A stretch of DNA of 64,000 nt from Caulobacter segnis ATCC 21756 (GTDB taxonomy: Bacteria; Pseudomonadota; Alphaproteobacteria; Caulobacterales; Caulobacteraceae), in contig NC_014100.1 of NCBI RefSeq assembly GCF_000092285.1, positions 2,108,001-2,172,000 on the forward strand. The letters run 5' to 3'. Within the stretch, counting starts at the first letter, position 1; every line of letters begins with the position of its first letter. Shown here one piece after another: positions 57,243 to 64,000 of this stretch. Under the pieces are notes generated by a model that saw only the letters and a program-made list of their open reading frames with translations, was not told where the DNA came from and made no database searches. The translations under genes were made by a program, and so were the position numbers.

Positions 57243-58599
57243 GAGGATCCGGCTGGGCTGCGGGCTTGGACGAGGCCTCGGCCGCATCCCGCGCCGCGAG
57301 CTGGCGCTGGATTTCGGCGAGACGGTTCGCATCCAGCGGATAGCGCATCATCACCGCCGCGACCATCAGTCCCAGCGCCGCCGGGGCGAAGGCGTAGAGC
57401 CCGATCAGCGCCGCGTCGCCCGCGGCGGTCGGCGTCTTCGGGTCGAAGCCCAGCGCGCCGAGGATGATGAAGACGCCGACGGCCAGGGCGTAGCCCAGCT
57501 TCAACGTGCCGGTGACGATCGCGTAGAGCAGCCCGGTCTTGTCGACGCCGGTCAGCAGTCGCTCCTCATCGCCGATATCCGCCATCATTGATCGGACCAG
57601 CAGCTGAGCGGCGGAGTAGGGCAGCCCGGCCAGGACCAGGACGATCATGCCCAGCACCACCTCCCCGGGCGGCATGAAGACCGTCGCCAACTGCACGATC
57701 GCGTAGACGACCGAGGCCACGGCCAACGCCTTGTGCTTGCCAATGCGCTTGGCCAGCATGGGCCAGATCGGCGCGCCAGCCAGGGCGGCGATGAAATAGA
57801 TCAGCAGCAGGACGCCCGACTGCGTCTTGTCGAAGCCCTTCATCCGCTCGAAGAAGAACAGGAACAGCGTGCCGGCGATGCCGGGCGCCAGGCCCATCAG
57901 CAGGTCGGCGATCAGCAGGCGGCGCACGGAGGGGCGAGTCAGCAGGCCGAGATACTGCTTGAGGCCCGTCTTTCCATGCCTGGGCGGCGCGACCGGCTCG
58001 CCGACAGTGCTTACGGCGAGCAGGACCGCGAGCGGCGCCAGCACGACGATGAACCAGCCCATGGCGGCGATGCTGTCCAGATGATCGCCCTTGAACACGC
58101 CCGTCACGATCGGCGGCAGGCACAGCACCAGGATCATGCCGACCACATTGGCGCCCTGCCACCAGGCGAAGACGCGCGAGCGCTGCTGGTAGTCGCTGGA
58201 CAGGACCGCGCCCCAGGCGGTCTGCGACAGCACCACCATCGAATAGCCGACATAGACGACGGACAGCCAGAACCACAGATACAGCGCGCCGACGCCGGGC
58301 TGGGCCATGAACAGGGCGTAGGAGCCTATGGCGATCACCGGCGAGCCGGCGGCGAGCCAGGGACGGAAGCGGCCGAAACGCGACCGCGTGTTGTCCATCA
58401 GTCCGCCCAGAACCGGATCCAGAAGCATGTCGACCAGCTTCACGATCAGGAAGGCCGCGCCCACCGTGGTCAGGGACAGGCCCAACGACGTGACGTAGTA
58501 TTCGGGCAGGTAGACGACCAGCGGCAGGCCCATCGCGGCGATCGGAACCGCCGGCGAGGCGAACCTGGCCAGCGCCCATGACGATTTACGCTCCGTCAT
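57202..58599 (-). CDS. MFS transporter, GPH (glycoside-pentoside-hexuronide) family
   Basis: 465 residues from the ATG at 58599 (GGGGAGGAG upstream). Twelve membrane segments are expected. The family signature is present: LVDMLLDPVLGGLMDNTRSRFGRFRPWLAAGSPVIAIGSYALF, and the DKTGLLYAIVTGTLKLGYALAVGVFI segment near the end. GPH members are cation symporters of sugars or related compounds; the substrate is not evident and no sugar-metabolism gene is near. The C-terminal 35 residues are polar and Ala-rich. The overlap with mazG suggests co-transcription, though the functions appear unrelated. Confidence 0.9.
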   Translation of the reverse strand: MTERKSSWALARFASPAVPIAAMGLPLVVYLPEYYVTSLGLSLTTVGAAFLIVKLVDMLLDPVLGGLMDNTRSRFGRFRPWLAAGSPVIAIGSYALFMAQPGVGALYLWFWLSVVYVGYSMVVLSQTAWGAVLSSDYQQRSRVFAWWQGANVVGMILVLCLPPIVTGVFKGDHLDSIAAMGWFIVVLAPLAVLLAVSTVGEPVAPPRHGKTGLKQYLGLLTRPSVRRLLIADLLMGLAPGIAGTLFLFFFERMKGFDKTQSGVLLLIYFIAALAGAPIWPMLAKRIGKHKALAVASVVYAIVQLATVFMPPGEVVLGMIVLVLAGLPYSAAQLLVRSMMADIGDEERLLTGVDKTGLLYAIVTGTLKLGYALAVGVFIILGALGFDPKTPTAAGDAALIGLYAFAPAALGLMVAAVMMRYPLDANRLAEIQRQLAARDAAEASSKPAAQPDPHAPDANALVAPAE

Positions 58600-58720
58600 C
58601 CCGTTACTCCTCCCCACGCTTCGATCGCGCTTCGCACTCGGCCCGAGACGGCCATTTCAAACAAGTGTGCGAGCATTGTTCGCCAAGCGCCAGCCCGTTC
58701 TACCATCGACTCGCGGCGCC

Positions 58721-58843
58721 GCGCTTCACGCGGTGTCCCGCTGAAGGGATGGAAAGGGACGCGGAGCGCCGGACATCCGTCCGGAGTGTGAGTTTGTAGA
58801 TACCGTTTCGACGAAGCCCGACGCTCCGCGCGACCGTTATCCG
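58721..58843 (+). repeat. Dispersed repeat, copy B
   Basis: Matches the reverse complement of 25182-25303 over about 120 bases, with 58738-58786 identical. Both copies keep CCGGACATCCGTCCGG (hairpin), TACCGTTTCGACGAAGCC and ACGCTCCGCG. It lies in the gap upstream of the transporter gene. Confidence 0.75.
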
Positions 58844-59167
58844 CCAGCGTCCCGTCAGGTGGCCCTGTTCGGGCCTTACCGGGACCTGGGCCTCCCGTTT
58901 CCGAGAGCCCCAGCGGTCGGAGAGGACGGGCTTTCAGCCAAACACGCCCTTTTACCTCCAACCACGCCGACGGCGGGCGGGCCTGACCAGCGTCAGGTCC
59001 CCGGACCGTCCGAGTATCCCCCTCGAACCTGTCCCCGCTCGATCGCCCCCCGTCGCCGCAAATGGTCGCTGGCCATGCGCCCTTTCCTCGCGACGAGGTG
59101 GGTAGAGAATACGGCAGGTTTTGGAGGGGAGGATAAGACGGCGCCAACGCTCGTCGAACGCCCATGA

Positions 59168-59355
59168 AAACCCTCTCTCTTCGAGAGAGGGGGGGGCCAT
59201 GCGAGAACAGGGGGGGGGGAGGTTTCACCCTTTCCGGACAAGGCAGTGACGAGCAAGCTACTGAAGAGTAAGAAATTTCTCGGCCAATTTCGTAACCACT
59301 CACCCTCCCACGCCTGACGGCGCGGGCCCCTCCCTCTCTCGAAGAGAGAGGGGTC
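59168..59355. repeat. Inverted pair of CCTCTCTC-TTCGAGAGAGG palindromes
   Basis: CCCTCTCTCTTCGAGAGAGGG near 59171-59191 is itself a palindrome, and a second one, CCTCTCTCGAAGAGAGAGG, lies near 59331-59350. About 140 bases between include a G10 run and an AT-rich patch. Repeats of this kind fit the intergenic families of Caulobacter. It may serve as terminator of cobU (minus). Confidence 0.5.
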
Positions 59356-59380
59356 TCTACGCCCATCCCTCGACGAGCGT

Positions 59381-59899
59381 TCAGCCCTGGGGTTTCATCC
59401 TCAGTGGCAGCCCCGCCGCGACGAAATAGACCTCGTCCACGGTCGCCGCGAGCCGCTGGTTCAGCCGTCCGGCCTCGTCGCGGAAGCGGCGGCCCAGCGG
59501 CGTCTCGGGCACGATGCCCAGACCCACCTCGTTGCTGACCAGCCAAAGGCGAGCAGGGCAGGCGGCGACGGTCGCGACCAGCGCGGCGCACGCCGCCTCG
59601 ACGTCTTGGTCGGCCAGCATCTGGTTCGAGAGCCAAAGGGTCAGGCAGTCGACGACGGCGACCGCGTCGGCGGGCAGGGCGGCGATGGCGGACGCGAGTT
59701 CGAGCGGCGCTTCGACCGTGATCCATGATTCGCCGCGATCGGCCCGGTGGCGGGCGATGCGCTCGGCCATCTCGTCATCGAACGCCTGGCCCGTCGCGAT
59801 CAGGACCGGCCGCCCAGCTCCCGCCGCGGTTTCAGCGGCTTTCTGGGCGAAGCCGCTCTTTCCCGAGCGCGCGCCGCCCAGCACCAGGGTCACGGTCAT
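59381..59899 (-). CDS. cobU: Adenosylcobinamide kinase/adenosylcobinamide-phosphate guanylyltransferase
   Basis: 172 residues. The P-loop TLVLGGARSGKSGFAQKAAETA opens the protein; then IATGQAFDDEMAERIARHRADRGESWITVEAPLEL with the guanylylated His, and VAVVDCLTLWLSNQM and LVSNEVGLGIVPETPLGRRFRDEAGRLNQRLA, all CobU/CobP signatures. It phosphorylates adenosylcobinamide and links GMP, in the late nucleotide-loop assembly of B12. It is transcribed away from the B12 riboswitch, so that switch does not control it directly. Also named cobP. Confidence 0.96.
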   Translation of the reverse strand: MTVTLVLGGARSGKSGFAQKAAETAAGAGRPVLIATGQAFDDEMAERIARHRADRGESWITVEAPLELASAIAALPADAVAVVDCLTLWLSNQMLADQDVEAACAALVATVAACPARLWLVSNEVGLGIVPETPLGRRFRDEAGRLNQRLAATVDEVYFVAAGLPLRMKPQG

Positions 59900-59943
59900 G
59901 AAAGCTCCACATTGACGGTGTGCGGCGCAGCATATAGGCCTTG

Positions 59944-60121
59944 CGACGCGTCAGGCTCCTCGAAAGAGGATTAAAAGGGAACGAGGTTCAAGGCCTCGGC
60001 TGCCCCCGCAACTGTTAGCGGCGAGTTCTAGCGCCATACGCCACTGGGGCCCTCGGGCTCTGGGAAGGCGGCGCCAAGAGCATTGACCCGCGAGCCAGGA
60101 GACCTGCCCGGCGCGGTCGTT
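59944..60121 (+). promoter_or_regulatory. Cobalamin riboswitch
   Basis: The diagnostic order of B12 aptamers is present: TGCCCCCGCAACTGTTAGCGGCGAG near 60000-60027, CCACTGG near 60041, GGGAAGGCGGCG near 60062, GACCCGCGAGCCAGGAGACCTGCC near 60086-60108 with the B12 box AGCCAGGAGACCTGCC at 60093. It precedes a TonB-dependent receptor gene and should shut it off when adenosylcobalamin is plentiful. A GGACCGC-GCGAC-GGTCC hairpin near 60179 could be part of the expression platform. Confidence 0.95.
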
Positions 60122-60267
60122 CATCGCTCGGCCGGGGTGCGCCGATCGAACGGGATTTCCCGAGAAACGACAGTCAAAGGACCGCGCGACGGTCCGAGCT
60201 TGCGTATGGCTTGTCGCCGTTCGCGGCCGGTTCGGCGCGCGGGTCGTTCAGTAGGGGAAGAAGAACC

Positions 60268-62217
60268 ATGATCCGAGCGTTTCTGAGCTCCACCGCCCTC
60301 GCCACCAGCCTGATCGCGGGCGCGGCTTTCGCCGACGACCAGAAGGCCCCCGAGGCCGACGTCGCCGGCGCGACCGGCGCCAACGGCGTCGCCGAACTCG
60401 TCGTCACCGCCACCCGCACCGCCCAGCCGATCGAGAAGGTCGGCGCGTCGGTGACCGTCCTGACCCAGCCGGCGATCGAGGCCAGCCAGGCGATCTCGGT
60501 CGTCGAGCTGCTGGCCCAGACGCCGGGCGTCAGCTTCACCCGCAACGGCGGTCCGGGCACGACCACGGGCCTCAACATCCGCGGCGCCGAGACCCAGCAC
60601 ACCGTCGTCCTGATCGACGGCGTCAAGCTGAACGACCCATCCTCGACCCAAGGCGGCTTTAACAGCGGCAACCTGCTGGTCGGCGACATCTCGCGCATCG
60701 AGATCCTGCGCGGCGCCCAGTCGACCCTGTGGGGCAGCCAAGCCATCGGCGGCGTCGTCAACATCGTGACCGCCGAGCCGACGACTCCGTTCTCGAGCTC
60801 GATCGACGCCGAGGCCGGCGCGCGCAAGACCGGATACCTGCGGGCCGGCGTTGGCGGCGCCGGCGACAAGATCGTCTGGCGCGTGGCTGGCGGCTACTAC
60901 ACCACCGACGGCTTCTCGGCCTACAAGCCGGGTAAGGAGAAGGACGGCTACCAGAACCGCGGCCTTTCCGGCCGCCTGCGCATCGCCCTGGCGCAGAACG
61001 TCTCGGCCGAGGTCCGCTCGGTCTATTCGAAGGGCAAGAACGACTTCGACGGCTTCAACGTCGACAGCCCCGAGTTCGGTCGCACCGAAGAGCTGGTGAT
61101 CTACACCGGCCTGAATTTCGGCCTGCTGGACGGCCGCTGGAACAACCGGATCGGCTACGCCTACACCGACACCGACCGCGAGAACATCAACCCGGCCCGC
61201 CCCGCCGTGCCGCTGACCTTCGACGCGGCCGGCAAGAACAAGCGCTGGGAATACCAGGGCGTCTTCGCGGTCACCGAGACCGTGTCGGCCACCTTCGGCG
61301 CCGAAACGGAAAAGGCGCGGATGCGCACGCGCTCGCCGTCCGTCAGCAACCCGAACCCGGCCTTCGCCACCGGCAAGGTCGGCGTCGACAGCCTCTATGG
61401 CCAGCTGCAGGCTGAGGTGGTTCCGGGCCTGACCCTGACCGCCGGCCTCCGCTACGAGGACCACGACACCTATGGCTCGCACACCCTGGGTCAGGCCTCG
61501 GCCGCCTGGGCGCTTAACGAGGGGAACACGGTCCTGCGCGCCAGCTTCGGCCAGGGGTTCCGGGCTCCTGGCCTCTACGAGCTGTTCAGCGAGTACGGCA
61601 ACCTGAACCTCTCGCCCGAAAAGTTCGACAGCTGGGACGCCGGGATCGAGCAGCGCTTCCTGGGCGGCAAGGCCCGCGCCGTGGCGACCTGGTTCCACCG
61701 CGAGGCCGACAACGAGATCCGCTACTTCTCGTGCACGGGCGGCGCCGATCCGCTGTGCGCGCCGGGCGGCGTCTCGCGTTGGGGCTACTACAGCAACGTT
61801 CTGAAGACCAAGGCGCAAGGCCTTGAACTGATTGGCGAATACAAGCCGGCGCAAGGCTTGGTTCTGTCGGGCAACTACACCTACACCGACGCCGAGACCG
61901 ACTCCGGTTCGGCCAAGGGCAAGCAGCTGACCCGTCGTCCGAAGAACATGGGCAACCTGTCGGCGACCTATGTCTGGCCGGTGAAGCTCTCGACCACGGT
62001 GGCGGTCCGTTATGTGGGCAAGACCTACAACAACGACCTCAACACCCAGGTGGTGAAGGACTACACGCTGGTCGACCTGCGCGCGTCCTATCCGCTGAAG
62101 GACGGCCTGGAGGTCTTCGGCCGCGTCGAGAACGCGTTCGACAAGGACTACCAGACCATCCTGAACTACGGCACGCCCGGTCGCGGCGCGTTCGTGGGCC
62201 TGCGGGCCCGCTTCTAG
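60268..62217 (+). CDS. btuB: TonB-dependent outer-membrane receptor for cobalamin (BtuB type)
   Basis: 649 residues from the ATG at 60268 (GGGGAAGAAG upstream). Signal peptide MIRAFLSSTALATSLIAGAAFA; TonB-box-like ELVVTATRT; plug domain VSVVELLAQTPGVSFTRNGGPGTTTGLNIRGAETQHTVVLIDGVKLNDPSSTQGGFN and ISRIEILRGAQSTLWGSQAIGGVVNIVT; then a 22-strand barrel ending in the aromatic GLRARF. The BtuB-like plug and the B12 riboswitch upstream identify cobalamin or a precursor as substrate. It is followed by cobC and a BtuF-type protein in the same transcript. The longer frame from 60211 runs through the leader and is not used. Confidence 0.95.
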   Translation: MIRAFLSSTALATSLIAGAAFADDQKAPEADVAGATGANGVAELVVTATRTAQPIEKVGASVTVLTQPAIEASQAISVVELLAQTPGVSFTRNGGPGTTTGLNIRGAETQHTVVLIDGVKLNDPSSTQGGFNSGNLLVGDISRIEILRGAQSTLWGSQAIGGVVNIVTAEPTTPFSSSIDAEAGARKTGYLRAGVGGAGDKIVWRVAGGYYTTDGFSAYKPGKEKDGYQNRGLSGRLRIALAQNVSAEVRSVYSKGKNDFDGFNVDSPEFGRTEELVIYTGLNFGLLDGRWNNRIGYAYTDTDRENINPARPAVPLTFDAAGKNKRWEYQGVFAVTETVSATFGAETEKARMRTRSPSVSNPNPAFATGKVGVDSLYGQLQAEVVPGLTLTAGLRYEDHDTYGSHTLGQASAAWALNEGNTVLRASFGQGFRAPGLYELFSEYGNLNLSPEKFDSWDAGIEQRFLGGKARAVATWFHREADNEIRYFSCTGGADPLCAPGGVSRWGYYSNVLKTKAQGLELIGEYKPAQGLVLSGNYTYTDAETDSGSAKGKQLTRRPKNMGNLSATYVWPVKLSTTVAVRYVGKTYNNDLNTQVVKDYTLVDLRASYPLKDGLEVFGRVENAFDKDYQTILNYGTPGRGAFVGLRARF

Positions 62218-62226
62218 AGCGCGGTG

Positions 62227-63243
62227 ATGGCGTCGATCCCTCACCTCGGCGCCCTCCGACATGGCGGCCGTCTCCGCGAGGCGACGGCCGCCTATCCGGA
62301 CGTGCGGGGGCCCTGGCTCGATCTGTCGACCGGGATCAATCCGGAGCCTTGGTCGGGCGCGCGCGCGTCGGCCGAGGCGCTACGGACGCTGCCCGATCCC
62401 GAGTTGCTGACTGAACTGGAGGCCGTCGCCGCCCGCGCCTTCGGCGTGGCCGACCGTGCGCGGGTCGTGGCCGTCGCCGGGGCGGACGCGGCCCTGCGGC
62501 TGCTGCCGCTCCTGCTAGACGGGGGCGACGTCGCCCTGGCCGCGCCGATCTATGGCGGCCACGCTGAGGCCTGGGCCGAGCGGAAGCCCTTGATAGTGAC
62601 GTCGGTGGACGACCGACGCGCCGTCGCGGCGGATATCCTCGTCCTGGTCAATCCGAACAATCCCGACGGACGCCAGTTGCGACGCGAGGCGCTCACCGAA
62701 CTGGCCGAGGCGCGCTCGGCGCTCGGGCGTTGGACGATCGTCGACGAGGCCTTCGTCGAGGTGACGCCGGGCGTCAGCGTCGCGGATCTGGAGATCGAGC
62801 GCCTGATCGTCCTGCGCTCATTCGGAAAGTTCTACGGCCTGCCTGGGGCGCGGCTCGGATTCATCATTTGCGACAAGGTCTTGGCGAAAAAACTTCGCGC
62901 GGTCCTTGGTGATTGGCCGGTCTGCGCTGACGCCCTGGCCCTGGGTCTCGGCGCCTATGCCGACGACGCCTGGCGGGCCACGACCATCGCCTGCCTGGCG
63001 GCCCAGGCCCGCAACGTCGACGCGGTCCTGAGCTCCGCCGGCCTTGCCGTCGTGGGCGGCTGCGATCTTTTCCGTTGGGTCGAAGCGCCGGACGCGCACC
63101 GGCTGTTCGTCGGCCTTTGCCGGCGAGGCGTCCTGACGCGCCCGTTCGTCGAGCACCCGACCCGCCTGCGCTTCGGAATTCCCTCGCGCGGAAACCTCGA
63201 TCGTTTGCGAGAAGCCCTGCAGGCGGTCCGCCATGCGGCCTAG
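62227..63243 (+). CDS. cobC: L-threonine-O-3-phosphate decarboxylase/aminotransferase-like CobC
   Basis: 338 residues from the ATG at 62227, ten bases after btuB. PLP fold type I: LVNPNNPDGRQLRREAL, TIVDEAFVEV, and the PLP Lys in RSFGKFYGLPGARLGFI. The N-terminal HGGRLREATAAYPDVRGPWLDLSTGINPEPW is the signature of CobC/CobD, which makes (R)-1-aminopropan-2-ol phosphate for the cobalamin nucleotide loop. Named cobC in the Pseudomonas denitrificans scheme (cobD in Salmonella). Its end overlaps the following binding-protein gene. Confidence 0.93.
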   Translation: MASIPHLGALRHGGRLREATAAYPDVRGPWLDLSTGINPEPWSGARASAEALRTLPDPELLTELEAVAARAFGVADRARVVAVAGADAALRLLPLLLDGGDVALAAPIYGGHAEAWAERKPLIVTSVDDRRAVAADILVLVNPNNPDGRQLRREALTELAEARSALGRWTIVDEAFVEVTPGVSVADLEIERLIVLRSFGKFYGLPGARLGFIICDKVLAKKLRAVLGDWPVCADALALGLGAYADDAWRATTIACLAAQARNVDAVLSSAGLAVVGGCDLFRWVEAPDAHRLFVGLCRRGVLTRPFVEHPTRLRFGIPSRGNLDRLREALQAVRHAA

Positions 63244-64000
63244 CCGTCGGGTCATCATGGGCGGCGTCTTGGCCCTGGGCGCGCCCAGCCCCGTATTGGC
63301 GGCGCCTCGACGCATCGCGTCTCTGAACGCGTGTCTGGACGCCATGCTGGTGCATCTGGCCGACCGCTCGCAGATCGCCGCGCTCAGTCACTACGCCCGC
63401 GAGCCGCAAGGCTCGACCGTGGCGGCGCAGGCCCGCACCCTGCCGTTCACCTGGGAAAGCGCCGAGGAGATCATCGCGCTGCAGCCGGATCTGGTTCTGG
63501 CCAGCCAGCACTCGGCGTTGGCGACCCGCAACGCGCTCAAGCGCCTGCACGTTCCCGTCGAACGCTTCGCCGTTCCCAAGACGGTCGAGGAGAGCCTTGG
63601 GCAGGTCCAGCGCATGGCTCGCCTGATCGGCCAGGTGGATCGCGGCGAGCGGCTGATCGTCCGGATCAGGGCCGCCCTGGCCGCCGCGACGGTTCGACCG
63701 GGCGCCCGACGCCTGAGTGCTCTGATCTATCAACCCAATGGCTTCGCGGCGGGACCTCACACCTTGGTCGATGAAATGATGACCCTGGCCGGCTTCGACA
63801 ACGCCGCCCGGCGATATGGCCTGAAGTCCTGGGGCAACGTGCCGCTCGAGCTGCTGCTGGCGGATCCGCCTGAGGTGCTGCTGGTGGGCGAGCCCGCGCC
63901 CGGCGCGCGCAGCTGGGCCGACCGGGTCATGACCCATCCGGCGCTCGGCGCGCTTAAGGGCCGGATGCGGCAGGCCCGGTTCCCAGAGCGCCTGCTCTAT
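63233..64000 (+). CDS. BtuF-like ABC transporter substrate-binding protein, 5' part
   Basis: 256 residues are visible from the ATG at 63233, overlapping cobC by 11 bases, and the frame is open at the window's end. A signal peptide is seen (MRPSRRVIMGGVLALGAPSPVLAA; twin Arg). The mature part (RIASLNACLDAMLVHLADRSQIAALSHYA; SAEEIIALQPDLVLASQHSALATRNALKRLHVPVE) is the clam-shell fold of vitamin B12/iron-siderophore binding proteins. The long inter-domain helix follows (VEESLGQVQRMARLIGQVDRGERLIVRIR). The B12 operon context favours cobalamin. Permease and ATPase genes would follow outside the window. Confidence 0.9.
   Translation, partial: MRPSRRVIMGGVLALGAPSPVLAAPRRIASLNACLDAMLVHLADRSQIAALSHYAREPQGSTVAAQARTLPFTWESAEEIIALQPDLVLASQHSALATRNALKRLHVPVERFAVPKTVEESLGQVQRMARLIGQVDRGERLIVRIRAALAAATVRPGARRLSALIYQPNGFAAGPHTLVDEMMTLAGFDNAARRYGLKSWGNVPLELLLADPPEVLLVGEPAPGARSWADRVMTHPALGALKGRMRQARFPERLLY

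Larger units (their letters stand above)
58600..59380. other. 780-base stretch without a gene, holding two repeat elements
   Basis: It contains dispersed repeat copy B (58721-58843) and the GAGAGAGGG inverted pair (59168-59355). Open frames on either strand here have no ribosome-binding site or family resemblance and consist of translated repeats. One run of ten G (59211-59220) and other G runs make this part error-prone in sequencing. Confidence 0.6.

Noticed and set aside
58608..59380. Possible small genes in the gap between the transporter and cobU
   Set aside because: The frames are translated repeats, and the peptide AEGMERDAERRTSVR recurs only because the same repeat occurs near 25.2 kb.

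Overview
The window is high-GC alphaproteobacterial DNA and almost certainly comes from the genus Caulobacter, near C. vibrioides/C. segnis. The evidence is the alpha-flagellin locus (flbT-flaF-fljL-fljK-flaG-fljJ-flmH-flaEY), a LexA box of the alphaproteobacterial type and a CtrA box upstream of ssb, a pyruvate dehydrogenase E1-beta carrying its own lipoyl domain, and the ntrBC-ntrYX-dat-hfq-hflX order. It reads as ordinary chromosome. I see no phage, transposase, rRNA, tRNA or CRISPR array.

Layout. 1-7.6 kb: flagellin cluster, with the end of the flagellin mRNA regulator flbT, flaF, three flagellins, flaG, a PseH-type acetyltransferase (flmH) and the large flaEY protein. fljL and fljK have textbook sigma-54 promoters, and all three flagellin leaders carry small hairpins with AAAA(C/T) loops. 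7.7-10.4 kb: small envelope proteins and ssb (frameshifted as written). 10.9-13.6 kb: ppdK. 13.7-17.2 kb: methyltransferase, a cluster of stem-loops, wrbA, pirin and a divergent LysR regulator. 17.2-18.8 kb: a protein made of about 64 octapeptide repeats. 19-24.6 kb: Hsp70-like ATPase, HI0933-type flavoprotein, DEAD-box helicase with a disordered basic tail, and a small membrane protein behind two identical-type dyads. 25.3-31.9 kb: GNAT, secG, pyrG, rpmF, aspartyl protease, crotonase, eno.

32.2-43.7 kb is the pyruvate dehydrogenase and lipoate region: ftsB, pdhA, pdhB, pdhC, glutathione peroxidase, lpd, a DUF6880-like protein, then (after doxX and an acyl-CoA synthetase on the other strand) lipA and a coq10/ratA gene. 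Enolase makes PEP upstream of PpdK and pyruvate metabolism; E1, E2 and E3 make acetyl-CoA; LipA supplies the lipoyl cofactor. 43.7-46.4 kb (minus strand): FUSC membrane protein, cinA (frameshifted as written) and ispDF. 46.5-56.4 kb: dusB, two nitrogen-type two-component systems (ntrBC, ntrYX), dat, hfq and hflX. 56.4-58.6 kb: mazG and a GPH-family transporter on the minus strand. 59.4-64 kb: a cobalamin island with cobU (minus), a B12 riboswitch, a btuB-type receptor, cobC and a btuF-like binding protein that runs off the end.

Most notable: (1) both sigma-54-family response regulators, NtrC and NtrX, lack the GAFTGA loop; (2) hairpins at the predicted 5' ends of two flagellin mRNAs share an AAAAY loop with covarying stems; (3) the ssb promoter combines LexA and CtrA boxes, while the ssb reading frame breaks before its essential acidic tip; (4) a repeat of about 120 bp occurs as two inverted copies 33 kb apart; (5) the octapeptide-repeat protein. 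I found no convincing, wholly new multi-gene system.
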